NCBI GenBank assembly: GCA_030268105.1 | Contig: BSDZ01000101.1 | Location: forward strand, 558,001 to 622,000 | Length of the DNA stretch: 64,000 nucleotides | Source of the DNA: Volvox africanus | Taxonomy: Eukaryota > Chlorophyta > Chlorophyceae > Chlamydomonadales > Volvocaceae | Direction of reading: 5' to 3' | Part shown: piece by piece, positions 1 to 12,694 of the stretch | How the letters are laid out: every line of letters begins with the position of its first letter | Position numbering within the stretch: the first letter of the stretch is position 1 | Notes under the pieces: model-generated | Database searches by the model: none | Seen by the model: the letters and a program-made list of their open reading frames with translations, nothing else | What the model was told of the DNA's origin: nothing | Made by a program: the position numbers and the translations under genes

Positions 1-298
1 GAGGGAGCTGATCGCTACGGTAGGCCCGGTTGCCAGCCTAATTAGGCAAGGGAGATGTGGGGAGCAATAGTAGGAACGAATGCCGTGACACGGACTCCGA
101 CGGTTTACCATGGGTATGGTCAGAAGAGATATACTTAAGTGTGGGTGCCAATAGTACGATAGTACGATAAAAGGAGCCAAACAGCCGGACTGCAGTGGCG
201 ACTCAGCGCATGAACGACAGTGACTAAGGTAAAAAAATGATCAGGACAAGAGAAATCGATGCGGAAACACAAGCCTGGTGTTATGCGAATAAATCTAC

Positions 299-329
299 GG
301 ATTTTGGATTTGGATTTGGATTTGGATTT
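299..329. repeat. GGATTT hexamer repeat
   Basis: About five tandem copies of a TTTGGA/GGATTT unit lie just beyond the last recognised exon of the left-hand minus-strand gene. The unit resembles a telomere repeat only superficially: it lacks the run of three G seen in plant and algal telomeres. Confidence 0.8.
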
Positions 330-404
330 GCGTTCAAGGTGCAGCGTTAGACTGTTTGATATAAATTTTATATCTTATTTTCATTATGCAAATTTGCAAA
401 TTAC

Positions 405-3400
405 CTGCTTGAGGCGCTCCACCTCCGCCATCAGCAGCACCGCTGACGCCGCGTCACCGTTGCCGCCGGGAGACCCGTGGGCCGCTAACCCCGCTGGCTG
501 CGCGCTGGACGACTGCAGTACAGCTGTGCCGTCAGCGCCCTCGGGAACGGCCGCCAGCGCGGCAATATCGGCCGGCAAGGCCCCTTTCGACGCCGGCTGG
601 CCGCCAACCACGGCCCTGGTTTTGGAGCTGCCCCTGCCAGCGCCGATAGCATCCGTACCCGGTACGGTCGCTGAAGCTGCGGGCTCCAAACGTACCCCCC
701 ATTCACCACTTGCATCATCAGCCATGGCAGGAGCTACCATGTTGCTTGGGAGGGGTGGCACTGAGTACGACATTTGCACTTGCGTCATCTCGGCGACTCC
801 GCTGCCCCCAGCGGCTGCGGCGTTGGCAGCCACGGCCCAGTTGCCCCAGCCGCCGCCGCCATCAGCAGATTCCGTACATGCGGCGTAACCGTCGTCGCCG
901 CTGACGCCATACACAATACCATGCACCTTGCCCGCCTGTATTGAAAGGGGTTCGTACGACACAGTTCCGTTGTCGGTTACAGAGGTGCTGGCGACGGATC
1001 TGTCGCGGCCATCTGAGGCTGCGGCGGTCGATGCACGACAAGACGGGGACTGTGTCGCCGCCGCCGCCGCCGCCAGTGGTCGGGTGCTGCCGCCGCCCAC
1101 CAATCCAGATGAGAAACTCGCTGCAGCGGCGACCGTCGCCGCCGCCGAGGCAAGGATTGGCGGGGAGCCCAGCGGCACTCCTCCGCCGCCGCCGCCGTCG
1201 CCGCTGCTGGAGTCGCCGTCTCCAGGGGCGCCGGCGGCCGCGGTATCAAGTGCGTCACTGCATCCATCGCCCTCTTCCCCGGGTGCACCACCGGAGGTCG
1301 ATACGGCGCGTGGCGGCTTAGCGACCTCAATCCCTGACTCCAGACATAAGGCCTGGTAACTCAGGCTCCGCCGCAGCAGGGTCGCATCGAGCTCTGACGG
1401 TGATGAGCGAGATGAGCGTCGCGGAGGGCTAGGCGGCCCCGCGGGGGAGGATGGAAGATGTGTTCGTTCGGAGAGAACCCCCTCCTCATCCCCCTTCTCA
1501 TCGTGATAGACAACGCTTTCCGCCGCCAACGCCGGTGGCGCTGTGGCAGCCAACATCGTCCCCGAAGAGCGCGGGGACTTCTGATCACACTGATCGGCGG
1601 CCACGACGGCGGTGGCAGCGGCAGCCATGCGGCCACCAGCGCTGTGCCAGGCCGGGCCGGCGGCGGCGGGGCTCCATTGCCCGGCGGCGGCTGCAGCGGC
1701 GGCTGCGGAGCGCAGGCATGCGAGTTGCGTGAGTGCGGTTTGCAGCTGTTCCTCGGCGGCGGCTGCTCTCGAGCGCCATCGTCGAATCTCCTCATCAGCA
1801 TCGGCCTGTCCATGTCGTGATGGGAGTGATGGGAATGATGGGAGTGAGGAGATTGACGCATGTGTGTGGGGGGGAGGGGAGGACGGGGGGCGCATTGACG
1901 GATCTCTTCTAACAGGGATATTTTCGGATATTTCAATATTCGTGAAGACATACATTGGATGACGGCAGAGGGGAACCAATATCACAATGGTGGTCCAGGG
2001 AAGATGAAACCGGAGGGGGGAGAGGAAAGAGGGTGAGAGGGGCAAGGGACAAACAAACAGACGCACCCGCTCCTTCCGAAGCAGGCTCCGAAGCTCCAAT
2101 GCAGTGGCGGCCTCCGCCGCCGCCGCCGTTGCCGCCGCTGCCGCCGCCTCCGCCTGCCGGGTCAGCTGGGAGCTCAGCTCCAGAACCTCCGCGCGAGCCC
2201 TGTGTGCGTGCATGTGTTTGTGAATTGGCTTAAGGAGGAGGCATCGCAGGAGGCCAGACGAATATCCGAATACGACGTTTGACAGAACGGGAGATAATCC
2301 AATTGTATGTGGAGAGCGGGTCGGTGGGGAAATGTGTGTATTGCCTTCGGAAGAGGCGCGGGGCCACCCCTGCATCCTGAGCAGCACCGCAGCAGTAAGC
2401 CGGTGAGGCATGGGTGGGAATTTCGTCGTCCCAGATGTCGTACGACGTCATTGAGTATGGCTTATGGGGCTTATGGGTTTGACTCCTATGACTCGTTGTT
2501 TCGTCCGCAACCCCACCTCCACCTCCGTGATACCACCCGACGAACGAGGGTTACTTGAGTGACCCGCGGGTCCGCTGTCTTCCATGCCGTACCCACCTGC
2601 CCAGCTGCTCGGCCAGCGCGAGCTCTCTCTTGTGCGCTGAGTGGAGCTCGTCCAGCAGCTGGGGGCGCTGAGTGGCCCGCGAGGAAGTGGAGCCGGCGGC
2701 AACAGATGCGGGCAGCGCGGCGATGGTGCCGCTGCCACTGTACGACGGTGGGACTGGCAGGCTGGCTGACGGAGGGAGTACCACGCCCCGGTACGAGCCG
2801 GGAGATAGCGGACCTGAGACTGCCGTACCGCCGCCGCTGCTACTGCTCTTGCCGTTACCACCGCCGCCGCTACTGCCATCCGTGCGCTCCAGGCAAGATA
2901 ACGGCGGGGTACGGCAATTCTGCCTTGGTGACTGTTGCCCAAAGGTATTTTGGTACGAGGGACCAATGTTGACGGGTTTTGTGTATCTGGGTGCCGCCGC
3001 CGCCGCCGCCGCTGCCGACACCGCCTCCGTCAACATGTCGTCCTCGCAGGTGACAGCAGCCGCTCCCACAGAGACCGTGGCGGCAGTTGCCAGGCTAACG
3101 GCGCCGCTAACAGTTCGACCAAGGTTAGCTGGTTCGTTCGCCAAAGCACCTTCGTTGGCGGCGGCAGCACCGGTGCCATAACAGTCAATGTACCCGTTGA
3201 CTTGGCCGTTGGTGGTAGTTACCGCGCCATTCACATTTGCTGTCAGAGAGCCCTTCAGACGTGAAATCTGTTGCTCCAGCGAAATCCTGAAATCAAAGGC
3301 GGATGGAGGAAGAGAGTGACGACCGGAGGTAGCTTCGTTCCGGGGTTCAGAGTGTGTTTCGGAGAGCGCGGGATCCAAATATTTAACTCGAAATGATCTG

Positions 3401-5764
3401 CTATGTGGAATACCCGGCAGAGCATATCTGGCTGGGATCCTCCGCAGAACCTTCGAAAGTGGATTGCGAATGATTCGTACCCCGTTACCATCTTTAGATC
3501 GCGTCACAAAACCAACAAAGTGAGTGCTATGACGTCATAATACTCCTCCTCCCCTTTCTCTTCTCCCTCTGCCCTTCTCCCTCCCTCTCCTCCTCGTCGT
3601 ACTCCTCGTCGTATTCTCCGGAAGGAGGGTCCTCTTCTCCGTTGGCTTGTGATCCATTCTCGCCCACCTTCCTCCGTGTTCCGGAGAGGGGGGTGTTGAC
3701 ATAGGGCCCCCTTAAGATATCTGAATCCCCCACGCATACGGTATTTACAAACACACACACACACACACACACACCGGTGCCCCGAAACCACCAGCACCAG
3801 GAACGTACCTGCGTTGGCTAGCCAGGCCGCTGTCACCGGACATGGAGGGCCCTCCCTGAGGCTGCGGTCCAGACCGGCTAGGGGAAGATACCGCCGTCAC
3901 CAGCACCCCCGGCGGCGGCGGCGCCGGCTCCCCGGGTGGACATGAGGCTTTGGGGGATCTTGACGGAATGGGCGGAGACTGGCGCCCGGGGACGGCGTCT
4001 GCAACATCCCGCGCTGCCTCCGCCGCAGCGACGGCAACTGCGGCAGCACTGCGGCCGCCGCTGGTGGCGGCAGCAGACGTTGCAGCCACAATAGCGCTGG
4101 CGGCAGCGAACGCCGTGGCGGCGACGCTGCCAAGGCGTAAGGACGGAGAAGCGCAATGGCTGCCGCCGACGCCGCTGCAACTGCTGCCGCCACCACTTTC
4201 CAGTCCGGCACCGCCACCGCCACTGGCGCTGCCGCGGTCGTCGCCAGCTAGGTTGCCTTTGCCGTCAGACCCCACGACGTCCGTCACCTGCCAGGTCGAG
4301 GACTGACCCCACACAGGGGTGTGGAGAGCGGCGGCGGCCTTTCCACTCCCTTCCATATTGCCGTACGACCTGGCGTTGACAGCTGCCTTGGAAAGGTGCG
4401 GTGGGTAGTAGGTTGTGGATGCAGCGTTGTCTCCGACGAGCAACACCGAGGATGAGATGGCTTTCAGCGGCAGTGAGATCGCGGGGCTCTTGCTGCTGCC
4501 CAACGGCGACAACGCAGCCACCAGGTGCGAGGGGGCGGGCGCTGAGGCGGAGGGAATCAGCATGGTCACCTCAGCTGTTGCGTCGACGTGTGTGGGTGCG
4601 GCCGAGAATCTGGAATCTTCATGAGCGATGCCGTAGAAGCCATTTAGGGGAGGTGGAGGTGGGAGCGGGAGAGAGGAGGGAGACGAAAGAAAGGACGTCC
4701 CTAAGGGAGGAGGGGGAGGATATACCGCGCTGGGAATACCCGAAGCCGGCAGCGAGGCGCTGAGGCTCCGTGCCCGCCCATCTGGGGGAAGAGAAGGAAC
4801 GGTACTTACAGTCTTGCCGCAGGTGGGGTTTCCTGCGCCGCAACTGAAGTCGCTAAGGTGGTTCTCGTTAGAATGGTGGCCCGATGCGCCGGTTGCAGGC
4901 GGGGAAGTTGGATTTGTGTATGCGCTGTATTGACGGTAGCGCCGGCCCATAACGGTATCGGTTGCATCCGTACACGCCTCCTCGCTTGCTTCGTTTGCCA
5001 CATTGGCTCCGCTGCTGAAAGCTGCTACTGGTTTCCCAAACGCTGTTACCGAACCAGGATCTGGCCTCGTCAGTGGTCGTGGCGGAATAGTCCGCGTCGT
5101 CGCCGGCAGGTTGTCGTCGTAGTCAGGACTGGCAAGTCCAAACGCCGCAATATTGGTGCAAGATTCACGACGAAGCTTGAGATTACGAATAATAGTGTTC
5201 ACGTCTATGGAAGGATTTGTCGACGTCGCATTATACTCGCCCATCGTTCGTTGGAATGAAACCACTTCTACCGCTAGGGCCATTTTAAATATGGGGTATT
5301 TATTCCTTTCTTGAAACAATGCCGTGAGCTCGCCTAATACAGCTTTAAGGGGAGGTCCAACCACTGGCTACGACGCTCAACCAACAGTGCGGCACATTTA
5401 ATCTCAATGACATTTTTCCCGAATACTGTGAGAAAGTGTATGGGTCCAGAGAGCTTGCTGCGCTGGTTTCGTTGGTGAAAAGATTTCCGACTGGTCGAAC
5501 CGTCATACCTTGCATAGTCTGGATTGTGGTGCAGTCAAAATACATTCTTAAAAAGTATATAAAGGTATCGCACATGCCTAAGAAAGCGCATATGTCTACC
5601 TTGGTACGGTCAGAATTCCGGGCGTCAAAAAGCATCTCGGCTCCCGACGTTCGGCTGCGGGCCCACATTAGCCCTAACATAACAATGCGCATTACACTCA
5701 TATACTTAAGAACATATGTCATATTATCATTTTGCTGAGTAGCGCTTTGTTTTGGAGATAGCAT
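405..5764 (-). CDS. Low-complexity coiled-coil protein (partial, unidentified)
   Basis: I do not recognise this protein. Five exons join in phase: 5509-5764, 3809-5363, 2597-3286, 2067-2199 and 405-1805, giving at least 1345 codons. The first exon is the weakest; it was chosen because its GTATGA donor and the CCAG acceptor at 5364 agree in phase. Most of the chain is Ala-, Gly-, Ser- and Pro-rich. Short helical segments interrupt it: ISLEQQISRLKG at the start of exon 3, RAEVLELSSQLTRQ in exon 4, ADADEEIRRWRSR at the start of exon 5 and LLMAEVERLKQ at its end. These look like pieces of one coiled coil separated by low-complexity inserts. Exon 5 ends at a CAG|GTAATT donor, so the gene may continue beyond the left edge; reading through instead gives a stop seven codons later, at 384. 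No enzyme motif was seen. Confidence 0.7.
3752..3773. repeat. (AC)n microsatellite
   Basis: About eleven AC dinucleotides lie inside an intron (3287-3808) of the left-hand minus-strand gene. Confidence 0.9.
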
Positions 5765-6759
5765 TCGCTACTGCCCTGGCGGGCACGCTTACGGCTGTCC
5801 TGAACGCATCGCTAAAGATGTTCGAACTTTTTAATGTTATCCGCATCCCGTTATGATTCAGTATATCTCTGTCTTGCTGGGCATCGTCAGCGTCCGACCC
5901 GATAGATGGTTTGCACCGGTAATAAAAGGGCGTTAAACAGTATACTGCTGAGGCTTATATTTTATTACTGCTGAGACCAGGTCACCATATGCACGCTGCT
6001 GGCAAGTTGTTCGCCTGGAACCATGATTACGGGAAGGCATGCGACTATTAGGCATATGATATCGAGGCTGCTGTAATGCCAATGTGTTGAGATTTAAAAT
6101 ATCTATTCAATCCTCGTAAATTACATAACGTAGCCGCCACAAGTTCAAGGGTTTTCAGCAGCTGATTTTTAAAAGCTGAGGAGAGCTCCGAGAAGGGCAA
6201 CAGGTGTAAACGGCTAGCAGGAAGCGGGGCGCAGCCTCTTCAGCATTCCGCCACTCCTGCCGACAGCGAGGGACCCATATTTAAGCATTCCTTATTGGAG
6301 ATCAGCTTGCGTTTTTTCCTTGTTCCTTTCCTGTACGGCTTAGGGCACGACGGGTTCCCGCAGTAGCAAGGTTAGGTGGCTACGGGTGCCTGTGCACCGC
6401 CTAATCCGGCACACAGTGCAAAGCGAGAGGGATCGCGACACAGTTCGCAAGGAGCTCCGACTTCTCAGACCGTCTGAAATGCTTGCAACAGCTTTAAGAT
6501 ACAAAGCGGTTCTAACAGGCTGTGACAGCTGCGGCACTTACACATCTTCTTCTAATGTCTATTGTCTTTCAGCAACCCTTAGCTGCGTTTGATTTTCAGA
6601 AACGGGTTTAAAAGTCAGCTGCATGTCTAACATATATGGTGTGCTGAGATTGTGTGAAAGGAGTTAAGTAAACAAGTACCGAAAGTCTCAAGCCGTATAT
6701 CGACGATACTTACAATCGTCCTTCTGAACACTTCAAACTTCACAATGATTTACTCGCGG
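5765..6759. other. Intergenic, no gene seen
   Basis: No reading frame here shows volvocine-like codon use or a recognisable motif, and I see no repeat of note. It lies upstream of the left-hand minus-strand gene and so should hold its promoter. Confidence 0.5.
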
Positions 6760-6768
6760 TATATATAC
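6760..6768 (+). promoter_or_regulatory. Possible TATA box
   Basis: The sequence ATATATACA lies about 150 bases upstream of the orphan ORF at 6914. This is a TATA-like match only; no transcription start evidence exists. Confidence 0.3.
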
Positions 6769-6913
6769 AGGATATCCTTTCAGCTGTCCAGCCGGGGACG
6801 CACTGCGTCTTTTAACCCGCCTGCTTCCCTTCTCATGGTCGTCTGGAGCGGGAGATCCCTGGTTGACAACAGGCCGTGGGCACCTCTGCGCTTTGGATGA
6901 GCTGAGCGTTTAG

Positions 6914-7576
6914 TTGGAGCAGCTACCAGCCGATATGTACGATCAATGCACGACCCGACCCGACAAAGGCAATGTGATACAAGCTATCTGTGCTGGCAAC
7001 TACCCTCAGTCCCACACGGTGGTCAAAGAGAGCTGCAATCGTAGCAACACCCATGCATGGGATTTTGCCCCTAGGTCCAATGTGGAAGTGGTGCCAACTT
7101 ATTTGTGTTGGTGTGCGGGATATGGGGTCTTGCTTCACCCGTGGCCACTAGCTACCTGGCAGCAGTCCCTACCCTGTATTTCGGGGCACCCTCATCCGTT
7201 CACCACTAGGGATGTCGAATGCTCCGAAATACTCAGTGATGTACCCGGTGGTAGGTGGGGGTGGGTCAGCACCCACTACCACCAGCATCCAATCGAATCT
7301 GAAGGATCAACGGCGGCCTCGACTCCACTCCGGGTCAGCTCGCAAGTCACTATAACCGAGGTTCCTCACCGTCCATCAACATCGGGGGCACATCCACCCT
7401 CAGCCAGGGTAGGGACTTTTATCCTGACCTTAGTCGGGATCGATCAGGTAGAAATAAAAAGATCCCTCCACTTGTTTGTGCTGTTTGAGGAGCCTATGGC
7501 CCTAAGGAGGGACAACAGCCCTCTGAAGGGTCTGCGATTGGAATTTGGCGTTGGCATGACAGCACTGCACATTTGA
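6914..7576 (+). CDS. Orphan 220-codon ORF, unidentified
   Basis: This is the longest uninterrupted frame between the left-hand gene and the Rieske gene. I recognise no domain. The protein is unremarkable in composition, His- and Pro-rich in the middle, with no signal peptide or membrane segment. A TATA-like sequence lies upstream. The ORF could be a single-exon gene, a transposon remnant or chance, since codon use is not strongly biased to C/G in the third position as in the neighbouring genes. Confidence 0.25.
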   Translation: MEQLPADMYDQCTTRPDKGNVIQAICAGNYPQSHTVVKESCNRSNTHAWDFAPRSNVEVVPTYLCWCAGYGVLLHPWPLATWQQSLPCISGHPHPFTTRDVECSEILSDVPGGRWGWVSTHYHQHPIESEGSTAASTPLRVSSQVTITEVPHRPSTSGAHPPSARVGTFILTLVGIDQVEIKRSLHLFVLFEEPMALRRDNSPLKGLRLEFGVGMTALHI

Positions 7577-10299
7577 TTTTGGATCACCGGCTGCTCACGT
7601 GGGCCGAAAGATCTTTCCATACAGTACGGAAAGGTGCGGCGTTAAGTAGGTAGGTAGCTACGTAGCGGATACACATGAACTTGTGCCATGCGGCGATCCG
7701 TATCCATCTTTTCTCCTCTTAGATATCACATATTTCTGATTGTCATATCCTAATATCATCAAACCGCGTTCCCGTACAATGTCGTACTTTTGCTTCTCAA
7801 CATGAAGGAATCGAGTGCAAGCGCTAGCACACGCGCTCATTACTCGCCAGCAAAGCAAGTTTGCACGACAAAAAGCTATACGGTACGGCACTATTAGCGA
7901 TGATCCCCCCAAATACTCTTGTAACAAGCGGCACTTCATCAGGAAATGCATAAGGCAAAAATCAAATTAAGGGAGTGCATCCTCGTTTCTTGCAGACCCC
8001 GTAATGATACAGAGTTAGTTCGCATGAATTGCCACCCCACGCAGGATCCAACAAACAAAGCGCCAGTCTGGGGGAAAAACACACACGCCACTCTCCGCAG
8101 ACGCTAAGCTTTCCCCCCAGCTTCCATTCTCGGGCGAGGAATTCCCAGCTCACGGTGCCGAGTACGACACTATGAGTATCAGATAATCCATATGCGCAGT
8201 GCATGTACAGTTGGGCGGGGGAGGGTGGCGCAGGGGCCTGGCGTTATGCCCGGGTGCAGCCGCAGCAAGGCGGCCTGGGCCACCACCATTCTCCAAGATC
8301 CGCGGGCGCAACCCGCGGAACGCCGTACCATGACGTGTGCCATTCCTTGGAGGATGAGATGATCCTCAGCGCTCCAGCCTCCGTGGCTTCATTCACACGG
8401 GGGTGGTGCATTCGTCATTCGTCATTTCCTCTTTTGCTCGGCAGTCTGGAGAAAAGCCACTTCTTCCACTACGACTCGGTCATTACTGGTCTCCCCCTAC
8501 CCCCAACACACATACACCACCCCTCTACCACCCCACCACCACCACCACCTTGTATCACATCATATCACGACGTCCAAACTCAGCGCAAACCAACGTGTAC
8601 AGTACGGCACATTCGGGCATCCGCCCGTACCGTATCAGGACGAGCCAAAACTCGAAAATGGAAAGCTGAAAAGCCTTCCGGCCAAAACCTTGCTTCGAAA
8701 CCTTGCTAACCGTACAGTACGGCAGGTAAAGTCCACAGTCGTTTGTACATGTATGTGTTCGTGTGTTTCGGTGAGAGTTCGGTGAGAGGGGCGAGACCCC
8801 TCGCCTGCACCGCCCAGGGTCGCGGCCGGTGAGGAATGCACTAAATGAACAAACTGACGTGCAAGCAGACGGACGCACGAGTTATGACTTATGAGGCGAG
8901 TGAGTGCTGCTAAGGGACGCGACTAGACTCTGTGCCCTCTTTTCGCCACACAGACATTGGGGTCGCAAACGTACGACCCGTAATGTTTAAACTGACTGAC
9001 ATGGACAAGTTAGGGCAGCATGTCGCAATGTCGTGCCACTCCTTAAGGTTGTCGTACTTTATCGCAGAGCTCAACCAACATGGTAACAATTTTTTCAGCA
9101 ACACAACAATTCAATTGGGAAAGCTAGTACCTAGTAGGCCGGGGGTAACTTCTAGCTTTCTATCACAAGGATCATGGCAACGGACTGCAACGGACAACCA
9201 ACAACGGACGACGATTGCAGCACACGCCGGACAACTAGGGAAAGCTGCACAGCTGCCCGTACGACAAAGGGAACGACAAAGGGTAAACGTAAGATGTTCC
9301 GGGGCGACGTGCTACAGGTTTGACGTGCTGCATCCATCATTCGATTAATATCAGGACGATAGATTACTGTACGATAGTTTACGGTACCGTACGACAACTA
9401 CAATTAATGCCTTAAAAATCGCGCGGAAATAAACATACCATATCATAGATGCCAACAAGATGCCGGAAATATGTCGGCCTTCAATCAACTGACGGACGCA
9501 TCTCTGTTTTCCATGATGATCTGGATCCATCGGCATATGGGTGGGCCAAACCCCCTTTAACCCGTATCCCCTCCAGGGAGGGGTTCACAGATCTCCTGCA
9601 CCGCTCGTACCGGCCCCTCTCCGCCTGCTCTTGCCTTCGGAAGTGCTGTACGACCGTGCGACCATGCTCGGCGGCTAAAGAGAGCACGTTGCGTTGATGG
9701 CATGCTTTACGAGGACGGAGGCGGTACGGTGCTCCTGTACTGCCCCCGCAGCACTTGACCTGGCAAGGGGCATCAGCGAATGGGAAGGAGGCCGACTGAC
9801 GCTTGGGTGGGTTTGACTCGAATTGGGCCCTAACGGGGAGCGAGCTGTCCGAGCCAAACGGCACTCCCAAAACAAAAGCCGTACAGTACTTTGGCAAGGC
9901 AAGGCGGCTGATGTCAGTGTACGTGTACGTGCATCCGTACATCTGTCCGCACCTCGTGAGCGCGTGCAGTTTTGAAATCACGCCTTTCACACGCACGTGG
10001 ACATAGGGGGAGGACTTCACATCACGTCTTCCCCCTGGCTCCCCTTGGCTGGGTCCCAAGCGGGGATTGTTTATGTGCTGTTGCTGAAGACTTTGTATTG
10101 TCGCCGCTACTGACGGGCCCCGCTGTCACAGCAGCTTACGTTGGGGTTGTATGTTGGGGTGGAGGAGGAGGATCTTTCTCTTAAAGACCTTCACGACTTC
10201 CACTAGGGCTACACGACACCAGATGGACTGCCAGACGGACAGACGGAGTCAGTGCAATAAAGGAGTTGACACACCGCCATCATCACCACCAATGTACTT

Positions 10300-10331
<32 letters not shown>

Positions 10332-11369
10332 TATCACCACAAACAGCATCATCTGCACCGTGCCGCTGCTGCACCCACTGCTTCACCCCGGATGCTGTCC
10401 TAACCATATGCGCGCAAAGAACCTGCCTGCCTGTCTGCCTGCCTTATCACGCTACAACCTGACCTCATTCTGCCTCTTCCTCTCTGCCCTCGCCCGCACC
10501 CCCCATCTCCCCCCCCACCTCGCCTCCAGCCGTCATCCAAGTCATCTAATTCGCTACCTCCCCCTCCTCCCCGCCATCTACACCCCTCCATTACTAGACC
10601 CCTCCACCACTACACCCCTCCACTATCTCAACCCTCGCTCACCCGCCGGCTTGCGTCCGTCCGCTCCCACCGTGTGCACCTTGGCACGGTTGGCGGAGGG
10701 TGGAGAGTTGAGAACCCGGTCGCCGCAGTGCGCGTCGAAGGCGTACGTGTCAGAGTCCACGCGGCTGGAGGGGTTGCACGCAGACGATTGACCTGGACAG
10801 CCCGGTAGCCCAACCGCTGTCGCCACCGTCTGCGCGTCGGGTTGCGTCGATAGCGTGACGTAGCTGCAGGGAGGGACGGGAGGACAGGGATACGAACGAG
10901 GACATGCATATCGTGTCATGTCGTGTCGGGGTTATTTGATAAGGGATTGGCCAAGGGGGGTCCCCGGGGGTCCGGAAACACACACAAAGATACACAACCC
11001 GACGTGGGCAGTTATGTGTCTGAGGGGTACATGGGCACCCAGCTTCAGCGCATCCGCGGTGCGACTCCCTGCGGATGAAGCCGCATACGCTCGCGGACAT
11101 CCCAGTAGTTGCACATGTCTGTTGCAACACCGCCGTGTTGTCATCCCACGCCCAACCCTACCCTACCTCACCCCGGGCAAACCCCTGCTCGTTCTCACAT
11201 TTTCCCTCCCTGCTCAATCACTGGATGGACTCGCTGTCGTACTCCGTTGCTGGGGCATCGAACAAGGAGGAGAGGAACATTACGGTGCAGTTAATGGAGC
11301 GTTATGGAGTTGGGGGGAGGCGGTATGGGGCTGGGAGTGTGTGGAGCACGATGGCACGCGGGCAGCAGC
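7577..11369. other. Gene-poor stretch
   Basis: No recognisable protein. The best frame is a 192-codon minus-strand ORF at 9481-10059 whose last third (9481-9700) is rich in charged residues and has C/G-ending codons; it could be an exon, but I see no homology. Near 10645-10790 a minus-strand frame with C/G-ending codons runs into a GTGAGC donor and may be an isolated exon. A (TCA)n microsatellite lies at about 10301-10329. Several GTAC-containing words occur throughout. Confidence 0.4.
10301..10329. repeat. (TCA)n microsatellite
   Basis: About ten tandem TCA/ATC trinucleotides in the gene-poor stretch. Confidence 0.9.
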
Positions 11370-12694
11370 TCATTCCAGCTGATCCAGCTCTCCGGGGTCG
11401 GGAGGGAAGGGGCGGGAGGCAAGCCCCGACCGAACATTCACCACTGTCACTTGTGTACAGAATGAGATGAGGTTAAGATACATGGATAGCCTTATGTTTT
11501 CATACTATATGAAAATAAGAAGAGAGAGAGATGGACATGGAAAGAGAGATACGAAGACGGAGAAGGGATCGCACAAAAATAAAAGTTACGGACTCAATAC
11601 ATGTTTTCCTGCCCCGGGGCATCTCGTACCCAATACCCCGGGGGAACGCTGTTGTGGGGCACCCTCTCCCTGTCTCCCCCGTGTGAGGGTACCTCTTCCA
11701 TTCCCCGCCCAGCATCTTGCCGTCCTTGAACTCGACCCCCTGGTAGTACTTGTCACCGGTCGCGACGTCGATCTGGCCCCACATGAGTGGGGTGTTGGGA
11801 GGGAGGGGAGACGGGGAGGGAAAGGGGCGAGGATGGTGGGACGGGAGAGGGAGGGAGATGGTGGAAGGAGGGAAGAGTCAAAGACAACTGCCGCTTAGCT
11901 GCGGAAGCACAGTTTCGGGATAAAGAAATAGCCAATGCGAATGCTTACAGCGCGTCAGCGGTAAGAATTCTGGTGTCTCCTCCTTCCTCGTATGGGAGGA
12001 GCTACGCGGGGGGTTGCGGGTTGGGCTTGCAAATCTGAATTTTGCAGGCGGCTGCCAGCGAGACGTGGCCTGGGTAGTACGACTAACCCCTCAGGCATCA
12101 CATAAACACCAGGTATAAATTACTCGTACGGTGTCTACGGGCCTGTGAAATAAGATAAAGCATTGGACTTTTGGCTGAGCCCCGCTGCGACCCGGTATTC
12201 TCTTCACTTCAGCGCCTACCTTGTAGAAATGCCACGGGCAAACCAAGCATTTGTGGCCGTTGACATCTTCTATGTCACCGATGCCCTGACGTATGGCATG
12301 GAACGGCAACGGACTTAGGCGGCCGTAACCTCCGGAAGTATCCGGTATCGTTTCCATGCCCAGAAGAGCTCATAGATACTTACTAACGGTCCACCCGCAT
12401 GAAAACAAATACTGTCGATGCAGTACAATTTTCCATCTATTCTTATTACTGTCACGTATCGTCCCTGCGGCAAAATGAACGCCATATGTAAAAGTATTCG
12501 CATGCTAGCCAGTTGCCCTGCAGCCTCTCGTGACCCACTTCAATCTTTGCATGCATCCGTGCTCCTTCGGGGCAAGATATTGACTCGCCAATGCATGTTC
12601 CCAAAGCTTTGCCCGGGACAGCATTTCGCTTAGCCTCGTTGGCTTGCGGCTCGGTATTTGAAGGATTGGATAAAAGTCTTTTTATTATCTGCAT
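11370..12694 (-). CDS. RFESD: Rieske [2Fe-2S] domain protein, RFESD-like
   Basis: This is a small soluble Rieske protein of the animal/algal RFESD type, whose exact electron-transfer partner is not known. Exons are 12539-12694, 12384-12464, 12220-12285 and 11693(or further)-11772; the first three junctions are phase 0. The cluster motif is split by an intron: CFHAGGPL in exon 2 supplies the first Cys-His pair and CLVCPWHFYK in exon 3 the second. Between them GDIEDVNGHK matches the family closely. Exon 4 (ATGDKYYQGVEFKD) aligns with the part just after the second ligand pair. The start ATG at 12694 follows from the frame. The C terminus is unresolved: one option splices to a frame beginning VTVVNVRSG and stopping at 11370. 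No transit peptide or membrane anchor is obvious, unlike the Rieske subunits of cytochrome bc1 or b6f. Confidence 0.85.

Noticed and set aside
299..329. Internal telomere repeat
   Set aside because: The unit is TTTGGA; algal and plant telomere units carry GGG.
928..1359. Plus-strand Ala/Pro-rich ORFs at 0.9-5 kb
   Set aside because: They are antisense shadows of the GC-rich minus-strand exons, which have phase-consistent splice junctions.
4616..4815. Intron inside the large exon at 3809-5363 (GTAAGT near 4811)
   Set aside because: The donor is good, but the plausible acceptors downstream do not agree in phase, and the frame is open throughout.
11221..11262. FDAPATEYDSESIQ frame as the end of the Rieske protein
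   Set aside because: It ends in a stop and has a passable acceptor, but it does not align with the family's C terminus and no upstream donor pairs with it clearly.
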